A stretch of 64,000 bases of DNA. It comes from Bacillota bacterium (GTDB taxonomy: Bacteria > Bacillota > Clostridia > Acetivibrionales > DTU013). How positions within the stretch are numbered: position 1 is the first letter of the stretch; every line of letters starts with the position of its first letter. Shown here one piece after another: positions 35,673 through 45,171 of this stretch. The stretch covers positions 65,353 to 129,352 of the forward strand of contig JAEZYU010000064.1 of the NCBI GenBank assembly GCA_023418915.1, given 5' to 3'. The translations under genes were made by a program, and so were the position numbers. The notes under the pieces are model-generated. The model was not told where the DNA came from, did no database searches, and saw only the letters and a program-made list of their open reading frames with translations.

Positions 35673-35757
35673 TTTATTTATAGGGCATCCGTGGACATAA
35701 TAAATATTGGGCATTTATTTATTCGATAGAGGCCGGACTACATATCAGGAGGTAAAC

Positions 35758-37020
35758 ATGAAGATTCAAGCGCCAAAGGGAACTCGCGACATACTCCCTT
35801 CAGAGATTCACAGGTGGCAGTATGTCAGCAGAGCATTTGCCAGACTTTGCGATTGCTTTGGATATAAGGAGATAAGGATACCTGTATTTGAACATACGGA
35901 GCTTTTTCAAAGAGGTGTCGGTGATACTACCGATATCGTACAGAAGGAGATGTACACCTTTGACGACAAGGGCGGCAGGAGCATTTCACTTAGGCCGGAG
36001 GGAACAGCCGGTGTGGTGAGGAGCTATATCGAAAACGGCATGTCATCGCTTGCGCAGCCCATAAAGCTGTACTATGATATTACGGCTTACAGGTATGAAA
36101 ATGTACAGAAGGGGCGCTACAGGGAATTCCATCAGTTTGGTGTGGAAGCGTTTGGAGCTGCCGGGCCGGAGATCGATGTTGAGATCATTAGTATATTATA
36201 TATGTTTTTTGAAAAGCTGGGATTGAGACAGACCGGTCTTAATATCAACAACATTGGCTGTCCAGTTTGCAGGTCGAAATACCATGAGAAGCTTAAGGAA
36301 TATTTCCGGCCTCACTTGACGGAGCTGTGCGGTGACTGCATGAACAGATTCGAAAAAAATCCTCTGAGGATAATCGATTGTAAAAATGAAGGCTGCAAAA
36401 AACTTATCGCAAACGCCCCTGTTCTTTTAGACAATTTATGTGAGGAGTGCAGCTCGCACTTTGAAGGCCTCAAATCAGGTCTTGATAATTTGGACATAAA
36501 ATACAGCATTGACCCGAGTATTGTCAGGGGTCTGGATTATTATACAAAAACTGTGTTTGAGTTTGTTTCTGAAAATGGGGGATCTCAGGGTACCATATGC
36601 GGAGGCGGCAGATACGACGGTCTGGTAGAGGATTGCGGAGGTCCGACTACTCCAGGCATTGGATTTGCTCTGGGGGTAGAGAGACTGCTGATGGAACTGG
36701 ACAGTCAGGGGATAAAAATTGCAGAGCCAGGTTCTCCGGATATCTATATCGCCACTTTGGGGCAGAAGGCCATTGATTTTGCGCAGGAGCTCGTTTACAG
36801 ACTAAGAGGGTTTGGTGTGAAGGCTGAGACGGATCTTATGGAAAGAAGCCTGAAGGCTCAGATGAAGTATGCGGATAAGAAAGGTTTTTCATATACGATA
36901 GTGCTGGGCGACGATGAGATAGAAGCCGGCAAAGGCGTTTTGAAGGATATGAGGAACGGCGAACACAAGGATGTGAGCCTGGACTCCATTGTCGACAGGC
37001 TGAAGAATCATGCAAAATAA
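35758..37020 (+). CDS. hisS: Histidyl-tRNA synthetase
   Basis: A 420-aa class II synthetase. APKGTRDILP at the N terminus, motif 2 SLRPEGTAGVVRSYIE, YRYENVQKGRYREFHQFGVE, the histidine A block VRGLDYYTKTVFE and C-terminal anticodon domain. It also carries a Cys-rich insert (CPVCRSKYHEKL, CGDC, CEEC) present in some Firmicutes HisRS. ATG 35758 follows a near-perfect CAGGAGG; an upstream TTG frame exists but lacks such a site. Confidence 0.96.
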   Translation: MKIQAPKGTRDILPSEIHRWQYVSRAFARLCDCFGYKEIRIPVFEHTELFQRGVGDTTDIVQKEMYTFDDKGGRSISLRPEGTAGVVRSYIENGMSSLAQPIKLYYDITAYRYENVQKGRYREFHQFGVEAFGAAGPEIDVEIISILYMFFEKLGLRQTGLNINNIGCPVCRSKYHEKLKEYFRPHLTELCGDCMNRFEKNPLRIIDCKNEGCKKLIANAPVLLDNLCEECSSHFEGLKSGLDNLDIKYSIDPSIVRGLDYYTKTVFEFVSENGGSQGTICGGGRYDGLVEDCGGPTTPGIGFALGVERLLMELDSQGIKIAEPGSPDIYIATLGQKAIDFAQELVYRLRGFGVKAETDLMERSLKAQMKYADKKGFSYTIVLGDDEIEAGKGVLKDMRNGEHKDVSLDSIVDRLKNHAK

Positions 37021-37062
37021 CCGGAGAGAGTGTTACAGACATTAAGATAGGAGATGGCTTTT

Positions 37063-38853
37063 ATGGGAGAGACGATATACGGGTTGAATAGGACTCACAG
37101 ATGCACTGAACTCAGTGCTGCAGATATTGGCAAAAAAGTTACCGTTATGGGATGGGCTCACAAGCGAAGGAATCTCGGCAGTCTCATATTTGTTGACCTG
37201 AGGGATAGGACAGGGCTGCTTCAGATAGTTTTCAACAACTTAACGGATAAGGAAGTCTTCGAGAAGGCGGAAACCATACGCAATGAATTTGTACTGGCAG
37301 TCGTAGGTGAGGTTGCCCCAAGGGCTCCCGAAGCCATCAATCCGTCGATGAAAACGGGTGAAATTGAAGTAATCGTTTCTGAACTGAGGGTCTTGAGTAA
37401 GGCTGAGACGCCTCCGATGCATATAGAAGAGGATTCAGGCGTCAATGAGGCAATGAGGCTCAAGTACAGGTATCTTGATCTGAGAAGGCCTGATATGCAG
37501 GCTGGATTGATGCTGCGCCACAGAGTGGCAAAGATAGCAAGAGACTATTTTGATCAGAATGGATTTTTGGAAATTGAGACGCCGATGCTCATCAAGAGTT
37601 CTCCGGAGGGTGCAAGGGACTATCTTGTGCCGAGCAGGGTGCACCCGGGCAAATTCTATGCGCTGCCGCAATCACCGCAGCTTTTCAAGCAGCTGCTGAT
37701 GGTGTCGGGCTTTGATCGGTACATTCAGATAGTGAAGTGCTTCAGAGACGAGGATCTGAGAGCCGACAGGCAGCCCGAATTCACGCAGATCGATCTGGAA
37801 ATGTCCTTTGTCAATGTGGATGATGTGCTCACAGTCAACGAGGGCTTCATTAAAAAATCTTTTAAAGAAGCGCTGGGAGTTGAGCTTGAGACACCTTTTC
37901 TCAGGATGCCGTACAGTGAAGCAATGGAAAGGTTTGGCTCGGATAAACCGGATATAAGGTTTGGTATGGAGCTGGTGAATGTTTCGGATCTTGTCGCAGG
38001 ATGCGGCTTTAAGGTGTTTGCCGATGCGGTCACAAACGGCGGAAGTGTCCGCGCCATAAACGCAAAAGGCTGCGGAAAGTTCAGCAGGAAGGAGATCGAC
38101 AGTCTGGTCGAATTCGTAAAGACTTACAGGGCGAAGGGCATGGCCTGGATAGCCGTGGAGGAGAATGACATCAGGTCGTCTATTACAAAGTTCTTTAATG
38201 AAGGTGAAATGAAGGCGCTGTTGGATAGGACTGCTGCAAAACCGGGAGACCTGATCTGCTTTGTTGCTGACAGGAACGAGGTTGTATTTGACTCGCTCGG
38301 TGCGCTCAGGGTCGAGATAGCAAGGCGGCTTGACATTTTGAACAATAAGGAATTCAAGTTCCTTTGGGTGACTGAATTCCCGCTGCTTGAGTATGATGAT
38401 GAGGAAAAGCGCTGGGTAGCCAAACATCATCCATTTACATCACCTATGGATGAGGATCTGGAGTATCTTGACAGCGACCCGGGCAGGGTTCGAGCAAAGG
38501 CTTATGATATAGTGCTCAACGGTACGGAGCTCGGAGGCGGCAGCATAAGGATACACATGCAGGAGCTGCAGTCGAGGATGTTCAAGCTCCTTGGCTTTAC
38601 ACAGGAGGAGGCCTGGGCGAAATTTGGATACCTGCTTGAGGCATTCAGATATGGTGTACCGCCCCATGGCGGCATGGCTTATGGGTTGGACAGGATGATC
38701 ATGCTCATGGCTGGCAAGAGCCACATCAGAGATGTTATTGCGTTTCCGAAGGTGCAGAACGCATCGGATCTTATGACCAATGCGCCTGATGTGGTGGACT
38801 TGAAGCAGCTTGAGGAGCTGCACCTGAAGGTGACCGAGGAGCCGCAGGAGTGA
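37063..38853 (+). CDS. aspS: Aspartyl-tRNA synthetase
   Basis: A 596-aa class IIb bacterial-type AspRS with N-terminal OB anticodon domain (GWAHKRRNLGSLIFVDLRDRTG), catalytic motif 2 (FRDEDLRADRQPEFTQIDLE), the bacterial GAD insertion and motif 3 (FRYGVPPHGGMAYGLDRMIM). ATG 37063 is better spaced from AGGAG than ATG 37054, which abuts it. The stop lies in a 27-bp perfect tandem duplication that also spans the lepB 5' region. Confidence 0.95.
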   Translation: MGETIYGLNRTHRCTELSAADIGKKVTVMGWAHKRRNLGSLIFVDLRDRTGLLQIVFNNLTDKEVFEKAETIRNEFVLAVVGEVAPRAPEAINPSMKTGEIEVIVSELRVLSKAETPPMHIEEDSGVNEAMRLKYRYLDLRRPDMQAGLMLRHRVAKIARDYFDQNGFLEIETPMLIKSSPEGARDYLVPSRVHPGKFYALPQSPQLFKQLLMVSGFDRYIQIVKCFRDEDLRADRQPEFTQIDLEMSFVNVDDVLTVNEGFIKKSFKEALGVELETPFLRMPYSEAMERFGSDKPDIRFGMELVNVSDLVAGCGFKVFADAVTNGGSVRAINAKGCGKFSRKEIDSLVEFVKTYRAKGMAWIAVEENDIRSSITKFFNEGEMKALLDRTAAKPGDLICFVADRNEVVFDSLGALRVEIARRLDILNNKEFKFLWVTEFPLLEYDDEEKRWVAKHHPFTSPMDEDLEYLDSDPGRVRAKAYDIVLNGTELGGGSIRIHMQELQSRMFKLLGFTQEEAWAKFGYLLEAFRYGVPPHGGMAYGLDRMIMLMAGKSHIRDVIAFPKVQNASDLMTNAPDVVDLKQLEELHLKVTEEPQE

Positions 38854-38901
38854 GCGGATATTTATATGAATCATGAGCCGCAGGAGTGAGCGGATATTTA
38901 T
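38839..38901 (+). repeat. 27-bp exact duplication across the aspS stop and lepB 5' region
   Basis: GAGCCGCAGGAGTGAGCGGA and seven further bases at 38839-38865 recur exactly at 38875-38901, separated by nine bases. The first copy contains the aspS stop; the second contains the only GTG start available for the long lepB frame. Confidence 0.95.
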
Positions 38902-39581
38902 TTCCCGGCAGATTGGAGGAGGAAGTTACGGATAACAAGAAAAATGAAGGTTTCGAAAGCAATGATATAATCGAAAAAACAGATAACGAAGCAGAAAAAG
39001 CTGGAACGGTAGTAACGACAGAAGCCGATGACACAAATAAAACTGAAGCGGACTCAAAGAAAAAGAGAAATGAGGCACTGGACTGGCTGTTTCATATAGC
39101 TGTGGCAGTAATAGTAGGTCTGCTGATCGTGACATTTGTTGCACAAAGGACGATCGTGCATGATATTTCGATGGAACCCACACTAACGGAAGGCGATAAT
39201 GTTCTTGTGGAGAAGCTGAGTTACCGTTTTGGCTGGCTCAAAAGAGGAGATATCATAGTATTCACATCTCCGGAGGAGGACAGGCAGCTTATAAAGAGAC
39301 TTGTCGCAGTTGAAGGCGACAGGGTAGAGGTAAGAGATGGGATGGTATATGTCAATGGAGAGCTTTCGCTGATTGGTCTGCCAAAAGAGCCATATACGCC
39401 TGACGGAAATATCCCGGAGCATACTGACCTGACAGTTCCCGAAGGGATGATTTATATCCTGGGGGATAACAGATCCCACAGCCTCGACAGTACGGAATTT
39501 GGCCCCATCGACGAAGAGTGGATAACAGGCCGTGCTATTTTCAGGTTTTTCCCGTTTAACAGATTTGGAGCGATTGATTGA
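38886..39581 (+). CDS. lepB: Type I signal peptidase
   Basis: Up to 231 aa. An acidic, low-complexity N-terminal region precedes one membrane helix (FHIAVAVIVGLLIVTFVAQ) and the catalytic domain: SMEPTL with the nucleophile serine, QLIKRLVAVEGD with the general-base lysine, and GDNRSHSLDSTEFGPI. It cleaves signal peptides outside the membrane. The start is uncertain: GTG 38886 overlaps its own AGGAG, whereas a strong GGAGGAGG (38915-38922) is followed five bases later by ACG 38928 in frame, where an ATG would be expected. Confidence 0.9.
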   Translation: MSGYLFPGRLEEEVTDNKKNEGFESNDIIEKTDNEAEKAGTVVTTEADDTNKTEADSKKKRNEALDWLFHIAVAVIVGLLIVTFVAQRTIVHDISMEPTLTEGDNVLVEKLSYRFGWLKRGDIIVFTSPEEDRQLIKRLVAVEGDRVEVRDGMVYVNGELSLIGLPKEPYTPDGNIPEHTDLTVPEGMIYILGDNRSHSLDSTEFGPIDEEWITGRAIFRFFPFNRFGAID

Positions 39582-39821
39582 TCTGCTTAGGCTGCACGCT
39601 TGTCGATAAGGATACCGGTAATTAAGTTGATTCGACAGTTACCTATATCATCAGACATAAAGTATCGATTATAAGTAACATAATTGATACTTTTGTTTTC
39701 GTTAATAAAAAAATATGTTAAGATATTATTCGTCAATAAGACCATGAATTTGTCCTGTAAAGGAATCCGGTCCGGTAGAACAACATCATTGGGTGCAATT
39801 TGTGTTTTTTTGGGAGATCAG

Positions 39822-42800
39822 ATGAAACGGCTTTTACATCTGGGCCTCGATGTGGGCTCAACAACAGTCAAGCTGGTTGTGCTTGATAAAAATAATGAGG
39901 TTCTCTACAGCAAATATCAGAGACATTATTCGGATATCAGAAAGACGATATTTGAGCTTGTCGATGATACCTGTTCAATGTTTGAGGATGATGATCTGAC
40001 GGTCACGCTGACCGGCTCTGGAGGTATCTCTGTAGCGCAGTGGCTGGATCTTCCATTTGAGCAGGAGGTAGTTGCGGCTGCCGGCGCCATCGAAGCCATC
40101 ATTCCGCAGACCGACGTAGCAATCGAGCTCGGCGGTGAGGATGCAAAAATCACCTTTTTTAAAGGCGGTATCGAGCAGCGGATGAACGGCACATGTGCCG
40201 GTGGTACAGGAGCATTTATAGATCAGATGGCGTCGCTGCTTCAGACTGAAGCGTCAGGCCTCAACAAGCTAGCGGAGGGATACAGGGTTATCTATCCGAT
40301 CGCTGCAAGATGCGGTGTTTTCGCAAAAACTGACATACAGCCTCTTCTTAATGAGGGTGCGGCAAAGGAAGATATAGCAGCATCTGTTTTTCAGTCTGTA
40401 GTAAATCAAACTATAAGCGGCCTTGCCTGCGGAAGACCTATAAAAGGAAATGTGGCATTTCTTGGCGGTCCTTTGTATTTTTTGCCGGAGCTTCGCAAAA
40501 GGTTCATAGAAACACTTGGACTGAGCGGGGAACAGGTTGTATTTCCTGAAAATTCACAGCTTTTTGTAGCAACCGGTGCAGCACTGGCTTCAAAGCAAAA
40601 GAGGCCGACAAGCTTCAGGACATTGCGCAGCAGGCTGCCGGTGATCAATACTGTCACTGTTCAGGAAGTAGAGAGACTCAGGCCGCTTTTTAAGGATGAA
40701 ATAGAGCTTGGGGAGTTCAACAAAAGGCACGCCAGACATGCTGTCGGAAGAAAGGAGCTTGCGTCGCATCATGGCGCTTGCTATCTTGGCATTGACGCAG
40801 GTTCGACCACAACCAAACTGGCGCTTATCGATTCGGAAGGCGCTCTGATGTATTATCACTACGGCAGCAACAAGGGAAGTCCGCTCAGGTCGGTCATCAG
40901 AGAGATGAGAAAGCTGTACGGCAGGATGCCGTCGGATGCGTTTATAGCAAATGCAACCGTTACCGGCTATGGAGAAGGATTGATCAAGGCAGCGCTGCAT
41001 GTTGACCTCGGTGAGATCGAGACGATCGCGCACTATAAAGCGGCTGAGCATTTCATGCCCGGGGTGGAGTTCATACTGGATATAGGCGGACAGGACATGA
41101 AGTGCATGCAGGTCAAAAACAGAGTGATAGATAATATCATGCTCAACGAAGCATGTTCGTCCGGCTGTGGCTCCTTCATTGAAACTTTTGCAAATTCGCT
41201 CAATATGTCGGTGGAGGATTTTGCCAGGGAGGCGCTGCTCGCAAAAAAACCAGTGGATCTTGGTTCCAGATGTACTGTTTTCATTAATTCCAGAGTAAAG
41301 CAGGCTCAGAAGGAAGGCGCCTCTGTAGGTGATATTTCTGCAGGCTTGTCCTATTCTGTCATAAAGAATGCATTGATGAAGGTCATTAAGATTCGCGATC
41401 CCAGGGAGATAGGCAAAAAAATCATCGTTCAGGGCGGCACTTTCTATAACACTGCTGTGCTCAGGAGCTTTGAGCTTATTTCCGGAAGAGAGGCTGTAAG
41501 GCCTGATATCGCTGGTATCATGGGTGCATACGGTGCTGCACTCATAGCGTGTGAACGCAGCGTTGAAGGCCAAAGAAGCAGCATCATGGGTGCCTGCGAG
41601 CTGGAAAGCTTCAAAACAGAGATCACTATGAATCGCTGCGGGAAGTGCAGCAATAATTGTCTTCTTACCATAAACAATTTTACGGACGGAAGGATTTTCG
41701 TGTCGGGTAACCGGTGTGAGAGAGGTGCAGGAGGAGAGCTCCGCAACGATAATGTACCCAATCTGTTCGATTTCAAATACAGGCTGCTCAATTCATACAG
41801 GCCGCTGGATGAGAAGTCGGCTGTTCGCGGTGTGATCGGCATTCCAAGGGTTTTGAACATGTATGAGAATTACCCGTTCTGGCATACATTTTTCACAGAA
41901 CTAAAGTTTAGGATCGTGCTTTCACCCCGGTCTACAAGAAAATTATACGAAATGGGCATTGAGACGATGCCGTCGGAATCTGTCTGTTATCCTGCAAAAT
42001 TGGTACATGGCCATATAATGAGCCTTGTGAACAGCGGCATTAAGAACATTTTCTACCCTTGCGTGCCCTATGAGAAGAAAGAGGAAGAAAGTGCTGACAA
42101 CTGTTATAACTGCCCGATCGTGACATCCTATTCAGAGGTTATAAAGGCGAATATGGAGGTTCTGGATGATGAGGGCATTAATCTCATGAATGCATTTTTG
42201 CCCTATTATGATAGAGAACGTCTTGCGCAAAGGCTCTATGAGGAGCTGAAAGGATTCGGACTGACAAGGAGCGAGGTCAAAGCAGCGGTAGGTAAAGCCT
42301 GGAAAGAGGATGAGCGGTTCAAGTCTGTTGTAAGAAAGAAAGGCGAGGAAGTGCTGGCACAGCTGGAGAAGACCGGAGGGAAAGGTATTGTGCTGGCTGG
42401 GAGGCCTTATCATATCGATCCTGAGATCAACCATGGCATTCCGAACCTGATCACAGAGTTTGGTATGGCAGTGCTCACTGAGGATTCCGTATCGCACCTT
42501 GCGGCTTCGGCCAGGCCTTTACGTGTGGTGGACCAGTGGATGTACCATACGAGGCTTTATGCCGCCGCTACCTTTGTCGGGACAAGGGACGACCTGGAGC
42601 TGGTGCAGCTAAACTCATTTGGCTGCGGCCTTGACGCAGTAACGACTGATCAGGTTCAGGAGATACTGCATACGGCGGGAAAGATCTATACAGTATTAAA
42701 GATAGATGAGATAAGCAACCTCGGAGCTGCAAGGATCAGGCTGCGTTCACTGAAGGCTGCCATGGAGGAACGGGACAGGAACGATTACAAGCCTACCGAG

Positions 42801-44159
42801 GATATTTATGGTTTCAGGAAAGTGCCATTTACAAAGGAAATGCGCAGCAGGCATACTATCCTGGCTCCGCAGATGTCGCCTATACATTTTCAGTTTTTTG
42901 AGACGGCTTTCAGAGAGGCCGGATACAATTTGGAAGTGCTGCCGTCTGTTGACAGAGGTGCTGTTGATGAAGGCTTGAAGCATGTCAACAACGATGCCTG
43001 TTACCCGTCCATACTGACGACAGGTCAGCTGGTGGAGGCGCTGAAGTCGGGCCGATATGATGTGGACAACCTTTCGGTGATTATTTCACAGACCGGAGGA
43101 GGCTGCAGAGCGACGAACTATATTGGCTTTATCAGAAAGGCGTTGAAGGATGCTGGCTTTGAACATGTGCCTGTAATCTCGCTGAATGCACTCGGACTCG
43201 AAAGCAATCCCGGCTTTAAGGTAACCGGAAGCCTTCTTAATAAATGCCTGATAGCTCTGGTGTACGGAGATCTGCTGATGCGGGTACTCTACAGAGTGCG
43301 GCCTTATGAGAAGATAAAGGGTTCTGCAGACCTGCTGTACGAAAGCTGGGTCGAGCACTGCAGGGAATCCGTCAGGAGCGGGAAGCATAGTGTGTTCAGG
43401 AGAAATATAAGGAAAATCGTGGAGGATTTTGATCGGTTGGAGCTCAACGATATTCAAAAGCCGCGCATCGGGCTGGTCGGAGAGATCCTTGTCAAGTTTC
43501 ATCCCACGGCAAACAATAATGTTGTGGATGTTATTGAACGAGAAGGTGCGGAGGCGGTCATGCCTGATCTGATCGACTTTTTCCTGTACTGCGCATATGC
43601 ACCCATTTACAAGAGGAGATACCTGACTGCGTCACTTTTAAGTGTGGCTGCGAACAGGTTTGCGATCTGGGCTATCGAGCGGTACAGAAAGCATATGAAA
43701 AAGGTGCTGGCCGCAAGTAACAGGTTTGATCCGCCTTCGGACATTTATAGACTTGCAAGGAAGGCGTCTGAGGTGCTGTCGCTGGGCAACTGTACCGGCG
43801 AGGGCTGGTTTTTGACTGCCGAGATGATAGAGCTTATAGAAGAGGGAGCTGCCAATATCGTATGTATGCAGCCATTTGCCTGCCTGCCCAATCATGTGAC
43901 AGGCAAGGGCATGATCAAGGCCTTGAAAAGGAGGTTTCCCAGCGCTAATATAGTTCCTGTGGATTATGATCCCGGAGCAAGCGAGGTGAATCAGCTCAAC
44001 AGGATAAAGCTGATGCTTGCTGCCGCATTCAAAAATATGGGCATGGCGAAGGAACACAAGAGCGCCACACTCTCTACAGGAGCTTCAGAAGTTGCTTCAA
44101 AAGTTGCTTCAAAAGTTGCTTTGGCATCCAGAAACAGAGGGATCGATCTGCATGATTAA
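39822..44159 (+). CDS. Giant acyl-CoA dehydratase activase-like protein
   Basis: A 1445-aa protein combining two BadF/BcrA/HgdC-type ATPase domains and HgdB-like regions. Domain 1 (about 5-270): [26 protein letters not shown]; domain 2 (about 325-590): [41 protein letters not shown]. The middle (about 640-860) is DUF2229-like with CGKCSNNC and [14 protein letters not shown]; the rest resembles the dehydratase subunit fold ([23 protein letters not shown]). Known relatives reduce 2-hydroxyacyl-CoA dehydratases by ATP-driven electron transfer; this fused form has no assigned substrate. ATG 39822 follows GGGAGATC. The C terminus holds a [10 protein letters not shown] repeat. Confidence 0.88.
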   Translation: MKRLLHLGLDVGSTTVKLVVLDKNNEVLYSKYQRHYSDIRKTIFELVDDTCSMFEDDDLTVTLTGSGGISVAQWLDLPFEQEVVAAAGAIEAIIPQTDVAIELGGEDAKITFFKGGIEQRMNGTCAGGTGAFIDQMASLLQTEASGLNKLAEGYRVIYPIAARCGVFAKTDIQPLLNEGAAKEDIAASVFQSVVNQTISGLACGRPIKGNVAFLGGPLYFLPELRKRFIETLGLSGEQVVFPENSQLFVATGAALASKQKRPTSFRTLRSRLPVINTVTVQEVERLRPLFKDEIELGEFNKRHARHAVGRKELASHHGACYLGIDAGSTTTKLALIDSEGALMYYHYGSNKGSPLRSVIREMRKLYGRMPSDAFIANATVTGYGEGLIKAALHVDLGEIETIAHYKAAEHFMPGVEFILDIGGQDMKCMQVKNRVIDNIMLNEACSSGCGSFIETFANSLNMSVEDFAREALLAKKPVDLGSRCTVFINSRVKQAQKEGASVGDISAGLSYSVIKNALMKVIKIRDPREIGKKIIVQGGTFYNTAVLRSFELISGREAVRPDIAGIMGAYGAALIACERSVEGQRSSIMGACELESFKTEITMNRCGKCSNNCLLTINNFTDGRIFVSGNRCERGAGGELRNDNVPNLFDFKYRLLNSYRPLDEKSAVRGVIGIPRVLNMYENYPFWHTFFTELKFRIVLSPRSTRKLYEMGIETMPSESVCYPAKLVHGHIMSLVNSGIKNIFYPCVPYEKKEEESADNCYNCPIVTSYSEVIKANMEVLDDEGINLMNAFLPYYDRERLAQRLYEELKGFGLTRSEVKAAVGKAWKEDERFKSVVRKKGEEVLAQLEKTGGKGIVLAGRPYHIDPEINHGIPNLITEFGMAVLTEDSVSHLAASARPLRVVDQWMYHTRLYAAATFVGTRDDLELVQLNSFGCGLDAVTTDQVQEILHTAGKIYTVLKIDEISNLGAARIRLRSLKAAMEERDRNDYKPTEDIYGFRKVPFTKEMRSRHTILAPQMSPIHFQFFETAFREAGYNLEVLPSVDRGAVDEGLKHVNNDACYPSILTTGQLVEALKSGRYDVDNLSVIISQTGGGCRATNYIGFIRKALKDAGFEHVPVISLNALGLESNPGFKVTGSLLNKCLIALVYGDLLMRVLYRVRPYEKIKGSADLLYESWVEHCRESVRSGKHSVFRRNIRKIVEDFDRLELNDIQKPRIGLVGEILVKFHPTANNNVVDVIEREGAEAVMPDLIDFFLYCAYAPIYKRRYLTASLLSVAANRFAIWAIERYRKHMKKVLAASNRFDPPSDIYRLARKASEVLSLGNCTGEGWFLTAEMIELIEEGAANIVCMQPFACLPNHVTGKGMIKALKRRFPSANIVPVDYDPGASEVNQLNRIKLMLAAAFKNMGMAKEHKSATLSTGASEVASKVASKVALASRNRGIDLHD
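44088..44129 (+). repeat. 12-bp tandem repeat in the activase 3' coding end
   Basis: GTTGCTTCAAAA repeats in frame three times ([11 protein letters not shown]), showing recent slippage near the gene end. Confidence 0.8.
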
Positions 44160-44172
44160 GACACTAATCAAA

Positions 44173-44253
44173 ATCACAGGTACTGTACCCGAATAAACCC
44201 CAAGAGCAGCAAATGTTCTGCGGATGGAGTTTTTCAAGTAAGGCGCCTGTGAT
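44173..44253 (+). terminator. Large hairpin downstream of the activase gene
   Basis: ATCACAGG (44173-44180) pairs with CCTGTGAT (44246-44253), followed by CTTTTTG. The 65-base interior contains a smaller GCAG/CTGC hairpin. Likely the activase terminator with an unusually long loop; a small structured RNA is also possible. Confidence 0.5.
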
Positions 44254-44305
44254 CTTTTTGTAACTCGTCAACTGCACTGCGACCGGACGCCGACTCATCT
44301 GCCGT

Positions 44306-44384
44306 CAAGTGTTAATTAATACCTCGGCATGACGATGACTTATTTCCTACAAGTGTTAACTAATCCCTCGGCATGATGATGACT
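44306..44384. repeat. 35-bp direct repeat, two copies
   Basis: CAAGTGTTAATTAATACCTC and the following 15 bases (44306-44340) recur at 44350-44384 with three to four differences. The second copy reaches the stop codon of the minus-strand small gene. Confidence 0.85.
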
Positions 44385-44514
44385 ATCTGCGACGTTTTTT
44401 CTTTTTTACAGATGACATCTTTTGATCATATTTTTTGATCGAAAAATGCATTGCAAGCGCTACGGCTCCCAGAATTACTACGATTGCTATAAGATAATAG
44501 ACTTGAAAAGGCAT
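44383..44514 (-). CDS. Small single-pass membrane protein, 43 aa
   Basis: Not a known family. The minus-strand frame encodes 43 residues: one hydrophobic helix (YYLIAIVVILGAVALAM) followed by a strongly basic tail ending KKKKRRR, so the tail should face the cytoplasm. GAAGGGTG lies about ten bases before the ATG, and a TTGCAA/TATAAT promoter lies upstream on the same strand. Composition, promoter and ribosome binding site together support a real gene. Confidence 0.6.
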   Translation of the reverse strand: MPFQVYYLIAIVVILGAVALAMHFSIKKYDQKMSSVKKKKRRR

Positions 44515-44549
44515 CTCTGTTTTTCACCCTTCTGTTTTTATTTATCACA

Positions 44550-44579
44550 ATTATATCTGTTGTTCAATATAATTTGCAA
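44550..44579 (-). promoter_or_regulatory. Promoter of the 43-aa membrane protein gene
   Basis: Minus strand TTGCAA (44579-44574), 18-base spacer, TATAAT (44555-44550). Confidence 0.6.
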
Positions 44580-44583
44580 TATG

Positions 44584-44850
44584 TTAATCACAATTGCACC
44601 TTTTTTCAATATCAGTATCAAAGTCAGATCTATCTGGGAAAACCCCTGCCCTTGAAAAATTCTCATATGCTTTATCCAGATCACGCAAGGATTGCTGCAG
44701 TGCGATGGAATCCACTTCCTTCAGCCACGCATGCTCCTGCTTTAAGGCTGTCAAATCACTTGAACAATCATTGTATGAAAATGTTCTGTGTTCCTCTTCC
44801 CAGCATCTGATCCTCTTTTCGAGGTAATGAATGAAAAGGCAACACCCACT
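44584..44850 (-). pseudogene. TnpB (IS200/IS605 OrfB) N-terminal fragment
   Basis: The minus-strand frame from about 44850 to the stop at 44584 reads GCCLFIHYLEKRIRCW, then YNDCSSDLTALKQEHAWLKEVD and SIALQQSLRDLDKAYENF, the hallmark N-terminal helices of TnpB/OrfB proteins. An in-frame TGA at 44851-44853 and apparent small deletions break the part before it (normally FGCCRFVYN). After AYENF the sequence diverges and ends, so the catalytic RuvC half is gone. A remnant of a transposon that probably inserted in this 1-kb gap. Confidence 0.8.
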
Positions 44851-44966
44851 TCATAAAACATACAAACATATGTTCTGTTGTATCTCAGACAGAGGAAATC
44901 CGCAATGCTTCAGGGAAATATTCGCATATTCGCACACCACAATTACACACCCTGGACAATTCATCA

Positions 44967-45012
44967 CCCACCTACGCCCTCGCTTCCGCGAGATGTGTAG
45001 CTTAGGGATGGG
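44967..45012. mobile_element. Hairpin resembling an IS200/IS605-type end
   Basis: On either strand a long imperfect hairpin forms: CCCA, CTAC and CTCGC pair with GCGAG, GTAG and TGGG around a four-base loop (CTCGCTTCCGCGAG on the plus strand). It sits about 120 bases upstream of the tnpB fragment, where the subterminal palindrome of an IS200/IS605 element would lie. The rest of 44860-45171 shows no gene. Confidence 0.45.
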
Positions 45013-45171
45013 CGTCCTCTTGTATTTAGTAATAAAGTATCTGACATTAAGAATAAAATTATATATAAATTACTACGACAGACTATCAGAGCACATCCAT
45101 TTTCAAATGGGATATAAATGCATGATAATACTAGAGAAATATGCTGCAACCGGCAGCAAAACGGAGGAAAA

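Noticed and set aside
39684..39821. N-terminal extension of the activase
   Set aside because: The strong GGGAGATC site and family alignment place the start at ATG 39822; the upstream part is leader.
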